A program made the position numbers and the translations under genes. The notes below the pieces were generated by a model. That model searched no databases. It saw nothing but the letters and a program-made list of their open reading frames with translations, and had not been told where the DNA came from. 64,000 nt of DNA from Candidatus Hydrogenedens sp. Lineage in GTDB: Bacteria; Hydrogenedentota; Hydrogenedentia; Hydrogenedentales; JAEUWI01. The number at the start of each line of letters is the position of its first letter. Positions within the stretch are counted from its first letter, which is position 1. This document shows, in pieces, positions 35,921 through 44,169 of the stretch. The stretch is from assembly GCA_016125095.1 (NCBI GenBank), contig WGMK01000017.1:62001-126000 (forward strand), given 5' to 3'.

Positions 35921-37786
35921 CTAATTGCTCTCCCCCATTTTCCGGAGCCGGTCGAGCGCGGCCTGGGTGGGCTGGTGGTCGGGTGCTACCTCAGCGGCGC
36001 GCGCGAACAACGCTTGGGCGAAGGTGTAGTCGCGGGCGCGGGCGGCGATGACGGCGGCATTGTAGAGGCTCATGACGTCTTCGCCGTAGGTGGCGACGGC
36101 CTGTTCCAGCGCCGTGTGCGCTGCGTCGATATCGCCATCGTCGTAGGCATCGGCTGCATGCTGTTGCAACGACTCATACATGATCACCCGCACGGTGTAA
36201 TCGTCCAGATAGCCCTCGGCACGGGGTTCAAAGGATTGGCCCTCGCAGGCGCAGGAGGCCGCTTCTCCGTCTCGCTGCAGCTGGGTGAGCCTATTGCAGT
36301 CGGCAAGCCGAACCCGTGTTCCATCGGGCAAGGCTGGCTTACCGAAGGCGTATATGGGGCGCGTGCTGTGTTCGAGCAGCCAGGCGAGCATCTCGGGTTC
36401 GTAGCGGCGCGGGGGGAACTCGCCCCATTTGTCGCGCAGGTCGTCGGGTGCCTCGGACCAGAGCGTGGCATCCAGATAGCCGTATTTACGGGCCAGCGAC
36501 ACGTCCGTACGGATGCCCTCGACGGCCTGCAGGTAGAGCGTTGGAAAGCTTTGATGGTCGCCGAGGGGCACCAGGATCGCCTCCGGCGGCAGGCATTCCA
36601 GCGACGCGCGGGCATAGCGATCGATGACATCGTTGCCGCGTTGGTTGGGAGGGCCGACCAGCCCGAGCACCATTGCTAAGACCAGCACCGCTGCCAGCGG
36701 CAAGGTCCGTCGCCCGGCGTGCGCGAGCAACCAGGCGATGCCCGCTCCCGTCGCCATGTAGAGCGGCAGCCCGAAGACGCTCATCACCCAGCGCCATTCG
36801 AGGGTGTTGTCGAAATTCTGCACCAGCGCAAAGGCAATGGAAACGACCACCCCGGACACCAGCAGCAGGATGGCGGGCGCCCGGCGGAAGCGCAGCAGCC
36901 CGGCCCAGCCGGCAAGGGCCACAAGGAAAGGCAGGTTCACCGGCCGCGACCACAGGCGGTACTGCTCCCACCAGAATTCGGCGGTGACGGCGGCCTGCAT
37001 GCCCAGGCGCGGCAGCGAGCGCGGGGCCTCGGTGAGCATGAAGGTGTATTGTCCGCGGCTGACATGGCGCCAGAGGTTGCCGGGGGTTTCGGGATTGCCC
37101 CAGTCGACGGGCGGATCGGCCAGCGACCGCACGGGCAGCAGCAGGTGCAGCGCGAAGGCGATAAACAGGGCGATACCCAGCATGCGGAAATAGAACCAGC
37201 CGCGCTCGTAGGGGCGGCGCTCCTGCAGGGCGATAAACGCGCCGAACACCGGGCCGAGCAGGTGCATGGTGTTGTGGTTGCCGAGGCTCAGGCCATAGGC
37301 CACGGCGAAGGCCCAGAGCAGGCGGTCGTCGCGGCGGTCGTTCCAGACCACCAGCAGCCACCAGCAGAGCGCGACGAAGAAGGCGTTGAGGGTGTAGACC
37401 TCGGGGATGATGGACTGTTTCCAGAACTCGTGGCTGAGCCCTACGGCCACGGCGGCCAGGGCACCGGCCCAAGGGGAACCGCTCAGCCGCTGGAAGAGGC
37501 GGGCGAGCACGAACACGGCCGCCGCGCCGAAGAACGCCGAGCAAAGTGCCACCCGCCAGGGAATGGAGCCGAAAGGCAGCCAGGTGAAGGCATGCGCCAC
37601 GAGGCACCACAGGGGATAGCCGGGCGGATGCGGAATGCCGAGATGATAGGCGGCGGCGATGAGTTCGCCCGCATCCTCGCCGGTCACGTAATTGGCGGCG
37701 GTGGCCGCGTAGACCGCGAATACCAGCAGCGCCGCCGCGAGCGCGTAGACCGAATCCCACCGCGGGTTGCGCCCGGAATCCCCCAC
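35921..37786 (-). CDS. DUF2723 membrane glycosyltransferase-like protein
   Basis: A 621-residue polytopic membrane protein. GEDAGELIAAAYHLGIPHPP-type sequence near residue 35 is the DUF2723 hallmark, with the acidic residues that suggest a GT-C fold related to protein O-mannosyltransferases. About ten hydrophobic segments follow, then a soluble periplasmic region and a C-terminal TPR-like helical pair (LYNAAVIAARARDYTFAQALFARAAEVAPDH in outline). Start is GTG at 37786, which overlaps the plsY stop. Longer open frame upstream is an off-frame reading of plsY. Transfer of a lipid-linked sugar to a protein or glycan is inferred. Last gene of the pgsA-der-plsY operon. Confidence 0.85.
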   Translation of the reverse strand: MGDSGRNPRWDSVYALAAALLVFAVYAATAANYVTGEDAGELIAAAYHLGIPHPPGYPLWCLVAHAFTWLPFGSIPWRVALCSAFFGAAAVFVLARLFQRLSGSPWAGALAAVAVGLSHEFWKQSIIPEVYTLNAFFVALCWWLLVVWNDRRDDRLLWAFAVAYGLSLGNHNTMHLLGPVFGAFIALQERRPYERGWFYFRMLGIALFIAFALHLLLPVRSLADPPVDWGNPETPGNLWRHVSRGQYTFMLTEAPRSLPRLGMQAAVTAEFWWEQYRLWSRPVNLPFLVALAGWAGLLRFRRAPAILLLVSGVVVSIAFALVQNFDNTLEWRWVMSVFGLPLYMATGAGIAWLLAHAGRRTLPLAAVLVLAMVLGLVGPPNQRGNDVIDRYARASLECLPPEAILVPLGDHQSFPTLYLQAVEGIRTDVSLARKYGYLDATLWSEAPDDLRDKWGEFPPRRYEPEMLAWLLEHSTRPIYAFGKPALPDGTRVRLADCNRLTQLQRDGEAASCACEGQSFEPRAEGYLDDYTVRVIMYESLQQHAADAYDDGDIDAAHTALEQAVATYGEDVMSLYNAAVIAARARDYTFAQALFARAAEVAPDHQPTQAALDRLRKMGESN

Positions 37787-37788
37787 CG

Positions 37789-38379
37789 CTAGATCCGGTT
37801 TTCCTCGCCCTTGAGGATGCGCTTGATGTTGTCCCGGTGCTTCCAGATGACGAGCAGCGCCATGAGCAGCACGATGCCCAGCAGCACCATGTCGTCGGTG
37901 AAGAAATAGGCGGCGATTGAGAGCGCGATGGCGGCACTGATGGAGCCCGCGCTGACCATCCGGGTGCCGGCCAGCACCGAACCGAAGACGACCGCGGCGA
38001 TCAGCGTGGGAATGGGCAGCAGCCCCAGAAAGACGCCCGTGCTGGTGGCGACGCCCTTGCCGCCCTTGAAGCCCAGGAACAGTGAAAACGAATGGCCGAG
38101 AATGGCGGCGACGCCGCAGGCCAGCGGCAGATAGTTCCAGTCGCCCAGGCGGGCCACCAGCACCACGGGGATGAAGCCCTTGAGCATGTCGGCCGCCAAG
38201 GCCGCGCCGCCGAGGCCCTTGCCCAGCACGCGCATGGTGTTCGTGGCGCCGATGTTCTTGCTGCCGTGCTCGCGGATATCGATGCCGCGCAGCCGCAGCC
38301 CGAGCCACAGGCCGGTGGGGATGGAGCCGAGCACGTAGGACACGGCCACGGCGACGATACTCATTGCGATACCGCTCAT
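37789..38379 (-). CDS. plsY: Glycerol-3-phosphate acyltransferase PlsY
   Basis: A 196-residue membrane acyltransferase that uses acyl-phosphate to acylate glycerol-3-phosphate, the first step of phospholipid synthesis. The three family motifs are intact: YVLGSIPTGLWLG, a H-G-S-K-N-I-G-A-T-N segment and LGHSFSLFLGFKGGKGVATS. Five hydrophobic segments are seen. It overlaps der by 4 nt upstream and the DUF2723 gene downstream. PlsY normally works with PlsX and PlsC, which are not in this window. Confidence 0.97.
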   Translation of the reverse strand: MSGIAMSIVAVAVSYVLGSIPTGLWLGLRLRGIDIREHGSKNIGATNTMRVLGKGLGGAALAADMLKGFIPVVLVARLGDWNYLPLACGVAAILGHSFSLFLGFKGGKGVATSTGVFLGLLPIPTLIAAVVFGSVLAGTRMVSAGSISAAIALSIAAYFFTDDMVLLGIVLLMALLVIWKHRDNIKRILKGEENRI

Positions 38380-39713
38380 GACCGCGGCGCTCCCTCCCGT
38401 AGTTCAAGCTTAATCGGCACGCCCTCGAAACCATAGCGTTCGCGCAGCTGGTTTTCAATGAAGCGCAGGTAGCTGAAGTGGAAGAGCGCCTTCTGGTTCA
38501 CGAAGAGCACGAAGACCGTGGGCTTCACGCTGGCCTGGGTCACGTATTTAATCTTGGCGGACTTGCCCTTGAGCGACGGCGGCACGTGCTTGGTGCGGAT
38601 TTCCTCGAAGAACTTGTTCAGTTCGGAAGTGTCGATGCGCTTCTCGGATTCCGCGGCGATCTTGTCGATGTACTCGAACACGTTGAACAGCCGCTGACGC
38701 GTGACGTTGGAAATCGTCAGGTAGGGCACGTGCTTGATCTGCGGCATCTTCAGGTCGAGTTCGTCGGCCAGCGCCTTGAACTTCTTTTCCTTGTCCTCGA
38801 CCAGGTCCCACTTGGTCCACACCAAGATGATGGCCGTGCCGGATTCCATGGCGTAGCCGATCACACGCTTGTCCTGCTCGGTGAAGCCCTCGATCACGTC
38901 GATGAGGATGAGGCAGACGTCGCTGCGGCGGATGGCCCGCAGCGAGCGCGCCACGCTGAAATGCTCGACGAACTTTTTGATGCCCGCTTTGCGCCGCAGA
39001 CCCGCCGTGTCGATCAGCAGATAGTCCTTGTCGTTCCAGTGGAAGGGCACGTCGATGGCGTCGCGCGTGGTGCCCGGCACCGAATCGACGATGGCGCGTT
39101 CCTCGTTCAGGATGGCGTTGATAAAGCTCGACTTACCCACGTTGGGCTTGCCGACGATGGCGACTCGCGTGACCTTCGGGCCCTCTTCCACCTCGACCTC
39201 GTAGGGCGGCAGGTGCTCGACCAGCGCGTCGAGCATTTCGCTCACCCCGGTGCCGTGGCCCGAGGAAATCGCGAAGGGCTCGCCGATGCCGAGTTCAAAG
39301 AAGTCGAAGCGGTTCGCTTCCATGTTCTCGTTGTCGAGCTTGTTTACGGCGAGAATGATGGGCTTGCCGAGCTTGTGCAGCTGCTCGGCCACTTCGCGGT
39401 CGGTGCGGGTGATTTCAGCCTGGCCGTCCACCACGAAAATCACGGCGACGGCCTCGTTCAACGCGGCCTGCACCTGGGCCTGCATCTGGTGCGACACGGA
39501 GTCGAGCGGGTTCTCGATGATGCCGCCGGTGTCGACAATGCGGAAGGCGCGGTCTTTCCACGCCGCCATGCCGAAGGTGCGATCGCGGGTGATGCCCTCT
39601 TCGTCGTGCACGATCGCGCGGGCCTTGCCGGTGATGCGGTTGAACAGGGTGGACTTGCCCACGTTCGGGCGGCCGCAAATGGCGACCAGCGGCGGGGCGG
39701 TTTTCTTAGGCAT
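38376..39713 (-). CDS. der: Ribosome-biogenesis GTPase Der
   Basis: A 445-residue double GTPase needed for 50S ribosome assembly. Both G domains are complete: CGRPNVGKSTLFNRI, DTGGI and NKLD in the first; VGKPNVGKSSFINAI, DTAGL and TKWD in the second. The C-terminal KH-like domain ends with QLRERYGFEGVPIKLELREG. I use the second ATG (39713) because GGAG lies 7 nt upstream, whereas the ATG at 39719 is only 1 nt from it. It overlaps pgsA by 8 nt and plsY by 4 nt, an unbroken translationally coupled group. Confidence 0.97.
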   Translation of the reverse strand: MPKKTAPPLVAICGRPNVGKSTLFNRITGKARAIVHDEEGITRDRTFGMAAWKDRAFRIVDTGGIIENPLDSVSHQMQAQVQAALNEAVAVIFVVDGQAEITRTDREVAEQLHKLGKPIILAVNKLDNENMEANRFDFFELGIGEPFAISSGHGTGVSEMLDALVEHLPPYEVEVEEGPKVTRVAIVGKPNVGKSSFINAILNEERAIVDSVPGTTRDAIDVPFHWNDKDYLLIDTAGLRRKAGIKKFVEHFSVARSLRAIRRSDVCLILIDVIEGFTEQDKRVIGYAMESGTAIILVWTKWDLVEDKEKKFKALADELDLKMPQIKHVPYLTISNVTRQRLFNVFEYIDKIAAESEKRIDTSELNKFFEEIRTKHVPPSLKGKSAKIKYVTQASVKPTVFVLFVNQKALFHFSYLRFIENQLRERYGFEGVPIKLELREGAPRS

Positions 39714-40263
39714 GGACATTCTCCGAGGGAATCAGGTTGGACCGGCCGAACACGGCGTAGTCCAGCCCCGACAGGGCCGCAAGCGCGATGCAGGCGTAAA
39801 GCAGTTCGGTGGTGTAGGGAAATTGCAGGAGCGCTCCCACAAAGGTGCTCATGCATACTGCCGTGGTGAGCTTGCCCAGCGGGCGCGCCGCCATGGTGAC
39901 GTTCCCGTAGCGCCGGAAGTAGAAGATGGCGCCGAAGATGATGCCGCCGTCGCGCAGGAGCAGCAACGGCGGAAACCACAGCGGAATGCCGGGCTGAAAA
40001 TGCGGGTTGGCCGCCACGAAGATGAAGCCGAAATTCACCAGCAGCTTGTCGGCCAGGGGGTCGAGCCGGGCTCCCAGCTCGCTCCGCTGCTTCCAGTGCC
40101 GCGCAATGTAGCCGTCCACGCCGTCCGAAATGCCCGCAATGACGTAAAACACCAGCGCCGCGAAGCGCAGGTATTCGCGCTCGGGGGAATACAGGAAGAT
40201 CATCGCCGGCAGCAACGGGGTGCAGACGAGCCTGAATACGGTTATCTTGGTGGCGAGAGTCAC
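39706..40263 (-). CDS. pgsA: CDP-alcohol phosphatidyltransferase (PgsA-like)
   Basis: A 185-residue membrane enzyme with the complete CDP-alcohol phosphotransferase motif D-G-x2-A-R-x8-G-x3-D-x3-D (DGYIARHWKQRSELGARLDP LADK region, about residues 50-74). It most likely makes phosphatidylglycerol-phosphate from CDP-diacylglycerol and glycerol-3-phosphate. The N-terminal TKITVFRLVCTPLLP is typical of PgsA. Start is GTG. It is first in the operon pgsA-der-plsY-DUF2723 and follows the CheY-like gene by 63 nt. The exact alcohol accepted is inferred. Confidence 0.88.
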   Translation of the reverse strand: MTLATKITVFRLVCTPLLPAMIFLYSPEREYLRFAALVFYVIAGISDGVDGYIARHWKQRSELGARLDPLADKLLVNFGFIFVAANPHFQPGIPLWFPPLLLLRDGGIIFGAIFYFRRYGNVTMAARPLGKLTTAVCMSTFVGALLQFPYTTELLYACIALAALSGLDYAVFGRSNLIPSENVHA

Positions 40264-40326
40264 GGAATCACGGCGCTTTCGGCCGCGCGGATGGGCGCGG
40301 CGTTGGGGAAAGTCAAGCCGTATAGT

Positions 40327-40713
40327 TTACTGCGCCTGCTCCGTCTTGGGCAAGTGGCGGCGGATCTGGGCGGTCAGCTCGGCCGGCAGGAAGGGCTTGG
40401 TGACCAGCGTGGCCGCGCCCGCCCGCATCGACGTGTTCCGCGCGTCCATCGTGTGGGCCGACGAAAGGCAGATGACCGGGATGTGCTGGGTGGAGGGGTT
40501 CGACTTGAGCTGTTCGCACACCTCGTAGCCGCTCATCATCGGCATCATCAGGTCGAGCAGAATCAGATCCGGCTTGTCGGTGCTGGCCATGTCGAGCGCC
40601 GCGATGCCGTCGTAGGCCGACAGCACCTCGAAGCCTTCGGTGCGCAGCGTGCGCTCCACCAGCTCCACCACGTCCGGTTCGTCGTCCACCACGAGTATTT
40701 TCGGATTAGCCAC
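40327..40713 (-). CDS. CheY-like single-domain response regulator
   Basis: A 128-residue receiver domain with all key residues: the acidic pair in VVDDEPD, the phosphorylatable aspartate in LILLDLMMP, the Ser in CLSSAHT (position of Thr/Ser) and the lysine in TKPF. It has no output domain. The start overlaps the PilZ gene by 8 nt. It may act with that c-di-GMP receptor or with an unlinked kinase. No histidine kinase is present in the window. Confidence 0.93.
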   Translation of the reverse strand: MANPKILVVDDEPDVVELVERTLRTEGFEVLSAYDGIAALDMASTDKPDLILLDLMMPMMSGYEVCEQLKSNPSTQHIPVICLSSAHTMDARNTSMRAGAATLVTKPFLPAELTAQIRRHLPKTEQAQ

Positions 40714-41206
40714 GATTTCTCCCGGTGCGGTCGGGGCCGCGTAGATTGGCCGTGTGCATGCGGTTGATAGGCCGGCGCGGCGCCACCGGACGCGGAATGC
40801 GCACCACCGGCTGCGAGCCGCTGCCCGGTATCCGCTTGAGGATGACCTTGAGGCCGAGGTCGAAAAAGCCCTCGCCCTCCTCGCTCACCCGCACCACTTC
40901 CACTTCGAGCGGCTGGGACAGGGGAATGGAAAAATCCTCGTCGCGCATGAGCTGCAGCGTCAGGCGCTCGCCCACGGGCAGGGCCTGCAGCGAACGCAGC
41001 CGCATGCCGCGCGGGTTCAAATCGAGAATGACGCCCTGCGCGCGCTCGTCGGGTACATCGGGATACCAGAACAGACACGGCCGCAGCACCTGCGTGCGCG
41101 GCGCGCTGCGGCGCCCCTTCCGCAGCGAACTCGAGTCGGCCGAAAGCACGAGCCGCTCGTTGTCGCGCTCGCGATCGCCTATTTTCAGCGGATTTCTCGC
41201 CGGCAT
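40706..41206 (-). CDS. PilZ-domain protein (c-di-GMP receptor)
   Basis: A 166-residue cytoplasmic protein. KGRRSAPRTQVLRPCLF supplies the R-x3-R c-di-GMP motif, and VILDLNPRGMRLRS corresponds to the D/N-x-S-x-x-G motif with N-P-R-G in place of S-x-x-G. GEGFFDLGLKVI is a typical last strand. The start is unsure: ATG at 41206 is used, ATG at 41251 is possible; neither has a clear ribosome site. It overlaps the response regulator gene. A link of c-di-GMP to surface behaviour is inferred. Confidence 0.8.
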   Translation of the reverse strand: MPARNPLKIGDRERDNERLVLSADSSSLRKGRRSAPRTQVLRPCLFWYPDVPDERAQGVILDLNPRGMRLRSLQALPVGERLTLQLMRDEDFSIPLSQPLEVEVVRVSEEGEGFFDLGLKVILKRIPGSGSQPVVRIPRPVAPRRPINRMHTANLRGPDRTGRNRG

Positions 41207-41338
41207 CCGATTCCCGCCCGGAGCCCCATGCTCCAACCACCCCCGAAGCATACCCCAAGGGAAGAAAGAATTCCACAGGCACCCCGTTCAGGATTGCGGA
41301 GCCGCCACTTCCCCCATCTCCCTCGTCACCCTCCCCCT

Positions 41339-41452
41339 CCCTCGTTACACTGCTCCGCGGTGTAACGCCTCTACCGCCGCTCTGCGGCGATTGGCCGCCC
41401 GGGTCGCGGAGCGCCCGGAGGCCCGTTACACCGCGGAGCAGTGTAACGAGGG
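41339..41452. repeat. 29-bp perfect inverted repeat of the GTTACACCGCGGAGC family
   Basis: Left arm 41339-41367 and right arm 41424-41452 are exact reverse complements around CGTTACACCGCGGAGCAG. A partial further copy lies at 41458-41471. The 268-nt gap between PilZ and sulfatase genes otherwise has only a C-rich stretch. The same family recurs upstream of the sulfatase. Confidence 0.88.
41405..41451. repeat. 47-bp direct repeat, copy downstream of the sulfatase
   Basis: CGCGGAGCGCCCGGAG, three variable bases, then CGTTACACCGCGGAGC-x2-TGTAACGAGG. It matches 43114-43160 in the same orientation with only about four or five differences. The two copies bracket the sulfatase gene. Confidence 0.85.
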
Positions 41453-41474
41453 GCTGGCGGTGTAACGAGGGTAA

Positions 41475-42842
41475 CTACTTCTTCACCGGCATGGCGGCGT
41501 GGAGGTCTTCGCGCCATTGGGCGAGATCTTTTTCCAGGCGCGCGGCGATTTCGGGCTGGGCCTGAAACAGGTCGGTCTTTTCGGCGATGTCTTCGCCGAG
41601 GTGGTAGAGCTCGCTGCGGCCGGTTTCGTAGAAGGTGAGGAGCTTCCAGTCGCCGTCGATGATGTAGCTGGCCGGGGCGGTGCGCCAGCCGGTGTCGTGC
41701 ACGTAGGACTCGAGGTAGACGGGGAAGTGCAGGTACAACTCGCGCGGCGCAAGGTTGCCGCTCTGGCGCAGCAGCGGGGCGATGTCGGTGCCGTCGAGGG
41801 GCTGCTCGGGCAGGGCGGCGCCACCGGCTGCGGCGAGGGTCGGCAGCATGTCGATGTGGGCGATAGGGGTGTCGCAGGTGGCGCCGGGCGTGACCTTGCC
41901 GGGCCAGCGGACGATGAAGGGCACGCGCACGCCGCCTTCGTAGAGGGTGCCCTTGCCGCCGCGCAGCGGGGCGTTGTCGGTCACGCCGCGATTCTCCGAC
42001 GGCGGCTCGGTGCGGTAGTAGCCGCCCAGCCCGCCATTGTCGGACGTAAAAATAACGAGCGTGTTGTCCGCCGTGCCCGTGCGTTCGAGCGCCTCGAGGA
42101 TACGCCCCACGCTTTCATCGACGCTCTGGATCATCGCCGCGAAATCGCCGTTCCAGTGCGTGCCCTTCGGTGGCTTCTTCTTCCATGCCTTCGCGTACTC
42201 GGGCTTGGGGTCGATAGGCTTGTGCACGGCGAAGTGCGGCAGATACAGAAAGAACGGCTCGGCTTTGTGGCGCTGGATGAAATCGACCGCATGGTCGGTC
42301 AGGAAATCGGCCAGATAGGTGCCCTTCTTGTAGTCTTCCTGCGGCACGGTGACGAAATTGAAGTGCTTACCGGCGGACACCAGCGCCTCGTCGAAACCTC
42401 GCTGCGACGGATGGTACGGGCCGTCGTTGCCCAGGTGCCACTTGCCGAACATCCCCGTGGCATAACCCGCGTCGTGGAGCACGTTGGCGATGGTCTTGCG
42501 GTCGAGCGGCAGTTCCTGCACGTTCGCCGGCACCTCCAGCTTGCGGTCTTCCGCCTTACCGCGCTCGGACTCGCTGACCGTATAGATGCCCGTGCGCGGC
42601 GCGTATTGTCCGCTCATGAGGGCAGCCCGGCTCGGTGCGCAATTGGGCGACGCGTAGTACCGCGTGAACCGCATGCCCTCCGCCGCCAGCTTGTCGAGGT
42701 TCGGGGTCTCGTAGAACTCCGAGCCCTGGCAGTGCAGGTCGGTCCAGCCGAGATCATCCGCCAGAATGAAGACGATATTCGGCGGCGCGGCGTGCGCGGC
42801 GGCGGCAAAGAACACGGCGGCAATCAAGAATATGCGGTGCAT
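41475..42842 (-). CDS. Secreted arylsulfatase A-type sulfatase
   Basis: A 455-residue exported sulfatase: signal peptide 1-18, then NIVFILADDLGWTDLHCQG with the metal-binding Asp pair. C68 in NCAPSRAALMSG is the C-x-P-S-R cysteine converted to formylglycine. GKWHLGNDGPYHPSQRGFDE and FTSDNGG carry further active-site residues. It hydrolyses sulfate esters, probably from sulfated polysaccharides; the exact glycan is not readable. No anaerobic sulfatase-maturase gene is in the window. The gene stands alone, flanked by 47-bp direct repeats (41405-41451 and 43114-43160), a sign that it may have moved as a unit. Confidence 0.95.
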   Translation of the reverse strand: MHRIFLIAAVFFAAAAHAAPPNIVFILADDLGWTDLHCQGSEFYETPNLDKLAAEGMRFTRYYASPNCAPSRAALMSGQYAPRTGIYTVSESERGKAEDRKLEVPANVQELPLDRKTIANVLHDAGYATGMFGKWHLGNDGPYHPSQRGFDEALVSAGKHFNFVTVPQEDYKKGTYLADFLTDHAVDFIQRHKAEPFFLYLPHFAVHKPIDPKPEYAKAWKKKPPKGTHWNGDFAAMIQSVDESVGRILEALERTGTADNTLVIFTSDNGGLGGYYRTEPPSENRGVTDNAPLRGGKGTLYEGGVRVPFIVRWPGKVTPGATCDTPIAHIDMLPTLAAAGGAALPEQPLDGTDIAPLLRQSGNLAPRELYLHFPVYLESYVHDTGWRTAPASYIIDGDWKLLTFYETGRSELYHLGEDIAEKTDLFQAQPEIAARLEKDLAQWREDLHAAMPVKK

Positions 42843-42875
42843 GGCGCGACTCCCGTTGGTCCCGCGAGTCTACAC

Positions 42876-43190
42876 GATTGGGGGCTGGAGTGATACCGCA
42901 TTGCCGCATCATGCCTTGCCGGGGCGCGGAGCGCCCCTCTGCTGTGGCAGGGTTTCCTGACCCTGCCACTCTTCTGACCGTCAGGTCTCAATTGATAAGT
43001 CCACGAGAGTTGGAGACCTTCGGTCACAAGAGTGGGCGGGTCGGGAAACCCGCCCACAGCAAAGGATTGGGGGCCGGAGTGATACCGCACTGCGGCATTT
43101 GCTGTGAGCGGGGCGCGGAGCGCCCGGAGATGCGTTACACCGCGGAGCGATGTAACGAGGAGGCTCTGCTGTGGCAGGGTTTCCTGACCC
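42876..43190. repeat. Mosaic of short direct and inverted repeats upstream of the sulfatase
   Basis: The 382-nt gap 42843-43224 has no gene. A 29-nt unit (GATTGGGGGC-T/C-GGAGTGATA...) occurs at 42876-42904 and 43065-43093 with two mismatches. A 27-nt unit is identical at 42937-42963 and 43164-43190. A perfect 10-bp hairpin (GTGGGCGGGT/ACCCGCCCAC) is at 43032-43057, related to the end of the second unit in inverted orientation. A partial AGCGAGGTAACGAGGAGGCT copy ends the array next to the hydrolase gene. Confidence 0.85.
43114..43160. repeat. 47-bp direct repeat, copy upstream of the sulfatase
   Basis: Second copy of the 41405-41451 unit in the same orientation, with a variable 3-nt spacer (ATG against GCC) and a GA/AG change. 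Start-to-start distance is 1709 nt. Confidence 0.85.
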
Positions 43191-43224
43191 GCCCACAGCG
43201 ACGCGGAGCGAGGTAACGAGGAGG

Positions 43225-44169
43225 CTACTGCCACCGCTCCAGGAACTCAAGCACCTTGGTGTTCACCGCTTCGGCGTCGTAATCCCAGAAGTAGACGTGG
43301 TTGGAGCGCTCGAGCCAGAAGAGTTCCTTGTCTTCCGAGGCGAACTTCGGAAAGACCTCGGCGGACATCGCCGGATTCGTCACCTTGTCGCCTTTGCTGT
43401 GGATGAGCAGCAGCGGGCAGTCGATGGCGTTCCAGGGCTCGGTATCGTGTACACGGCGGCAGACCTGCATGGCGACGACCCCGGCGGCAGAGGCCACCCA
43501 GTCGTAGCGCGACGACCCGCCTGCGTAGGACGGATCGTTGATGGGCGCATCGCCGGTGGGCAGCCAGCGCAGCACGGGCGCGGTGGCGCGGGCGCCGTAA
43601 TACATGGCCCGATCGAGCGCCGGGTAGGGCGTCAGGCCGAAATAGGGCCCGGCGAGTATGAGTCCGTCCGGGTGCAATTCGGCGGCGGCAAGGGTCGACA
43701 GCGCGCCGCCGAGGCTGTGCCCCATCAGGACGGCAACCTTGCACTCGGCGCGCAAAACGTTGAAATGCTCGACGAGCGCGTCGTGGTAATCCTCGTACTG
43801 GATCTTCTCCATGGCGTGCGGGGTGGTGCCGTAGCCGGGCAGCAGCATCGCCTCGACCCGCCAGCCCGCGTCGGCGGCGGCCTTGGGCAGGGTGCCGTAA
43901 TTATTCGGCGCGCCGATGAATCCATGCACGAAGAGGATAGCGCGGTCGGTGCGGTCTTCGTTGTATACGATCGGCTCGAAGCCGTGCATGATGCCCGTCT
44001 CCGGATCGCGCGGGGCCTTCTGTTCGTACGCCACGACGTAGCCGTTGGCAGCGTAGCTGTAGAACAGCGCGCCCATGATGAAGAACATGACCGCGTAGGC
44101 GATCAGCGGCCGCCATAGCCACGCGCGGCGCAGCATGGACCGCTTTACCGGCTGAGGATCACTCCCCAA
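43225..44169 (-). CDS. Membrane-anchored alpha/beta hydrolase
   Basis: A 314-residue protein with one N-terminal transmembrane segment (about 19-38) and an alpha/beta-hydrolase domain. LFVHGFIGAPNNY is the oxyanion-hole region, MGHSLGG at about residue 165 holds the nucleophile serine, and LLLIHSKGDKV with S-N-H-V the Asp and His. It resembles monoglyceride lipases/serine aminopeptidase-like enzymes. Start is TTG at 44169: AGGAG lies 7 nt upstream inside the preceding gene, and the next ATG (44136) has none. It overlaps the acyltransferase fusion by 11 nt, so a lysophospholipase or acyl-ester substrate is inferred. Confidence 0.88.
   Translation of the reverse strand: MGSDPQPVKRSMLRRAWLWRPLIAYAVMFFIMGALFYSYAANGYVVAYEQKAPRDPETGIMHGFEPIVYNEDRTDRAILFVHGFIGAPNNYGTLPKAAADAGWRVEAMLLPGYGTTPHAMEKIQYEDYHDALVEHFNVLRAECKVAVLMGHSLGGALSTLAAAELHPDGLILAGPYFGLTPYPALDRAMYYGARATAPVLRWLPTGDAPINDPSYAGGSSRYDWVASAAGVVAMQVCRRVHDTEPWNAIDCPLLLIHSKGDKVTNPAMSAEVFPKFASEDKELFWLERSNHVYFWDYDAEAVNTKVLEFLERWQ

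Noticed and set aside
37787..38458. N-terminal extension of the DUF2723 frame
   Set aside because: This part is an off-frame reading of plsY, Arg/His-rich. The GTG at 37786 precedes the real membrane protein.
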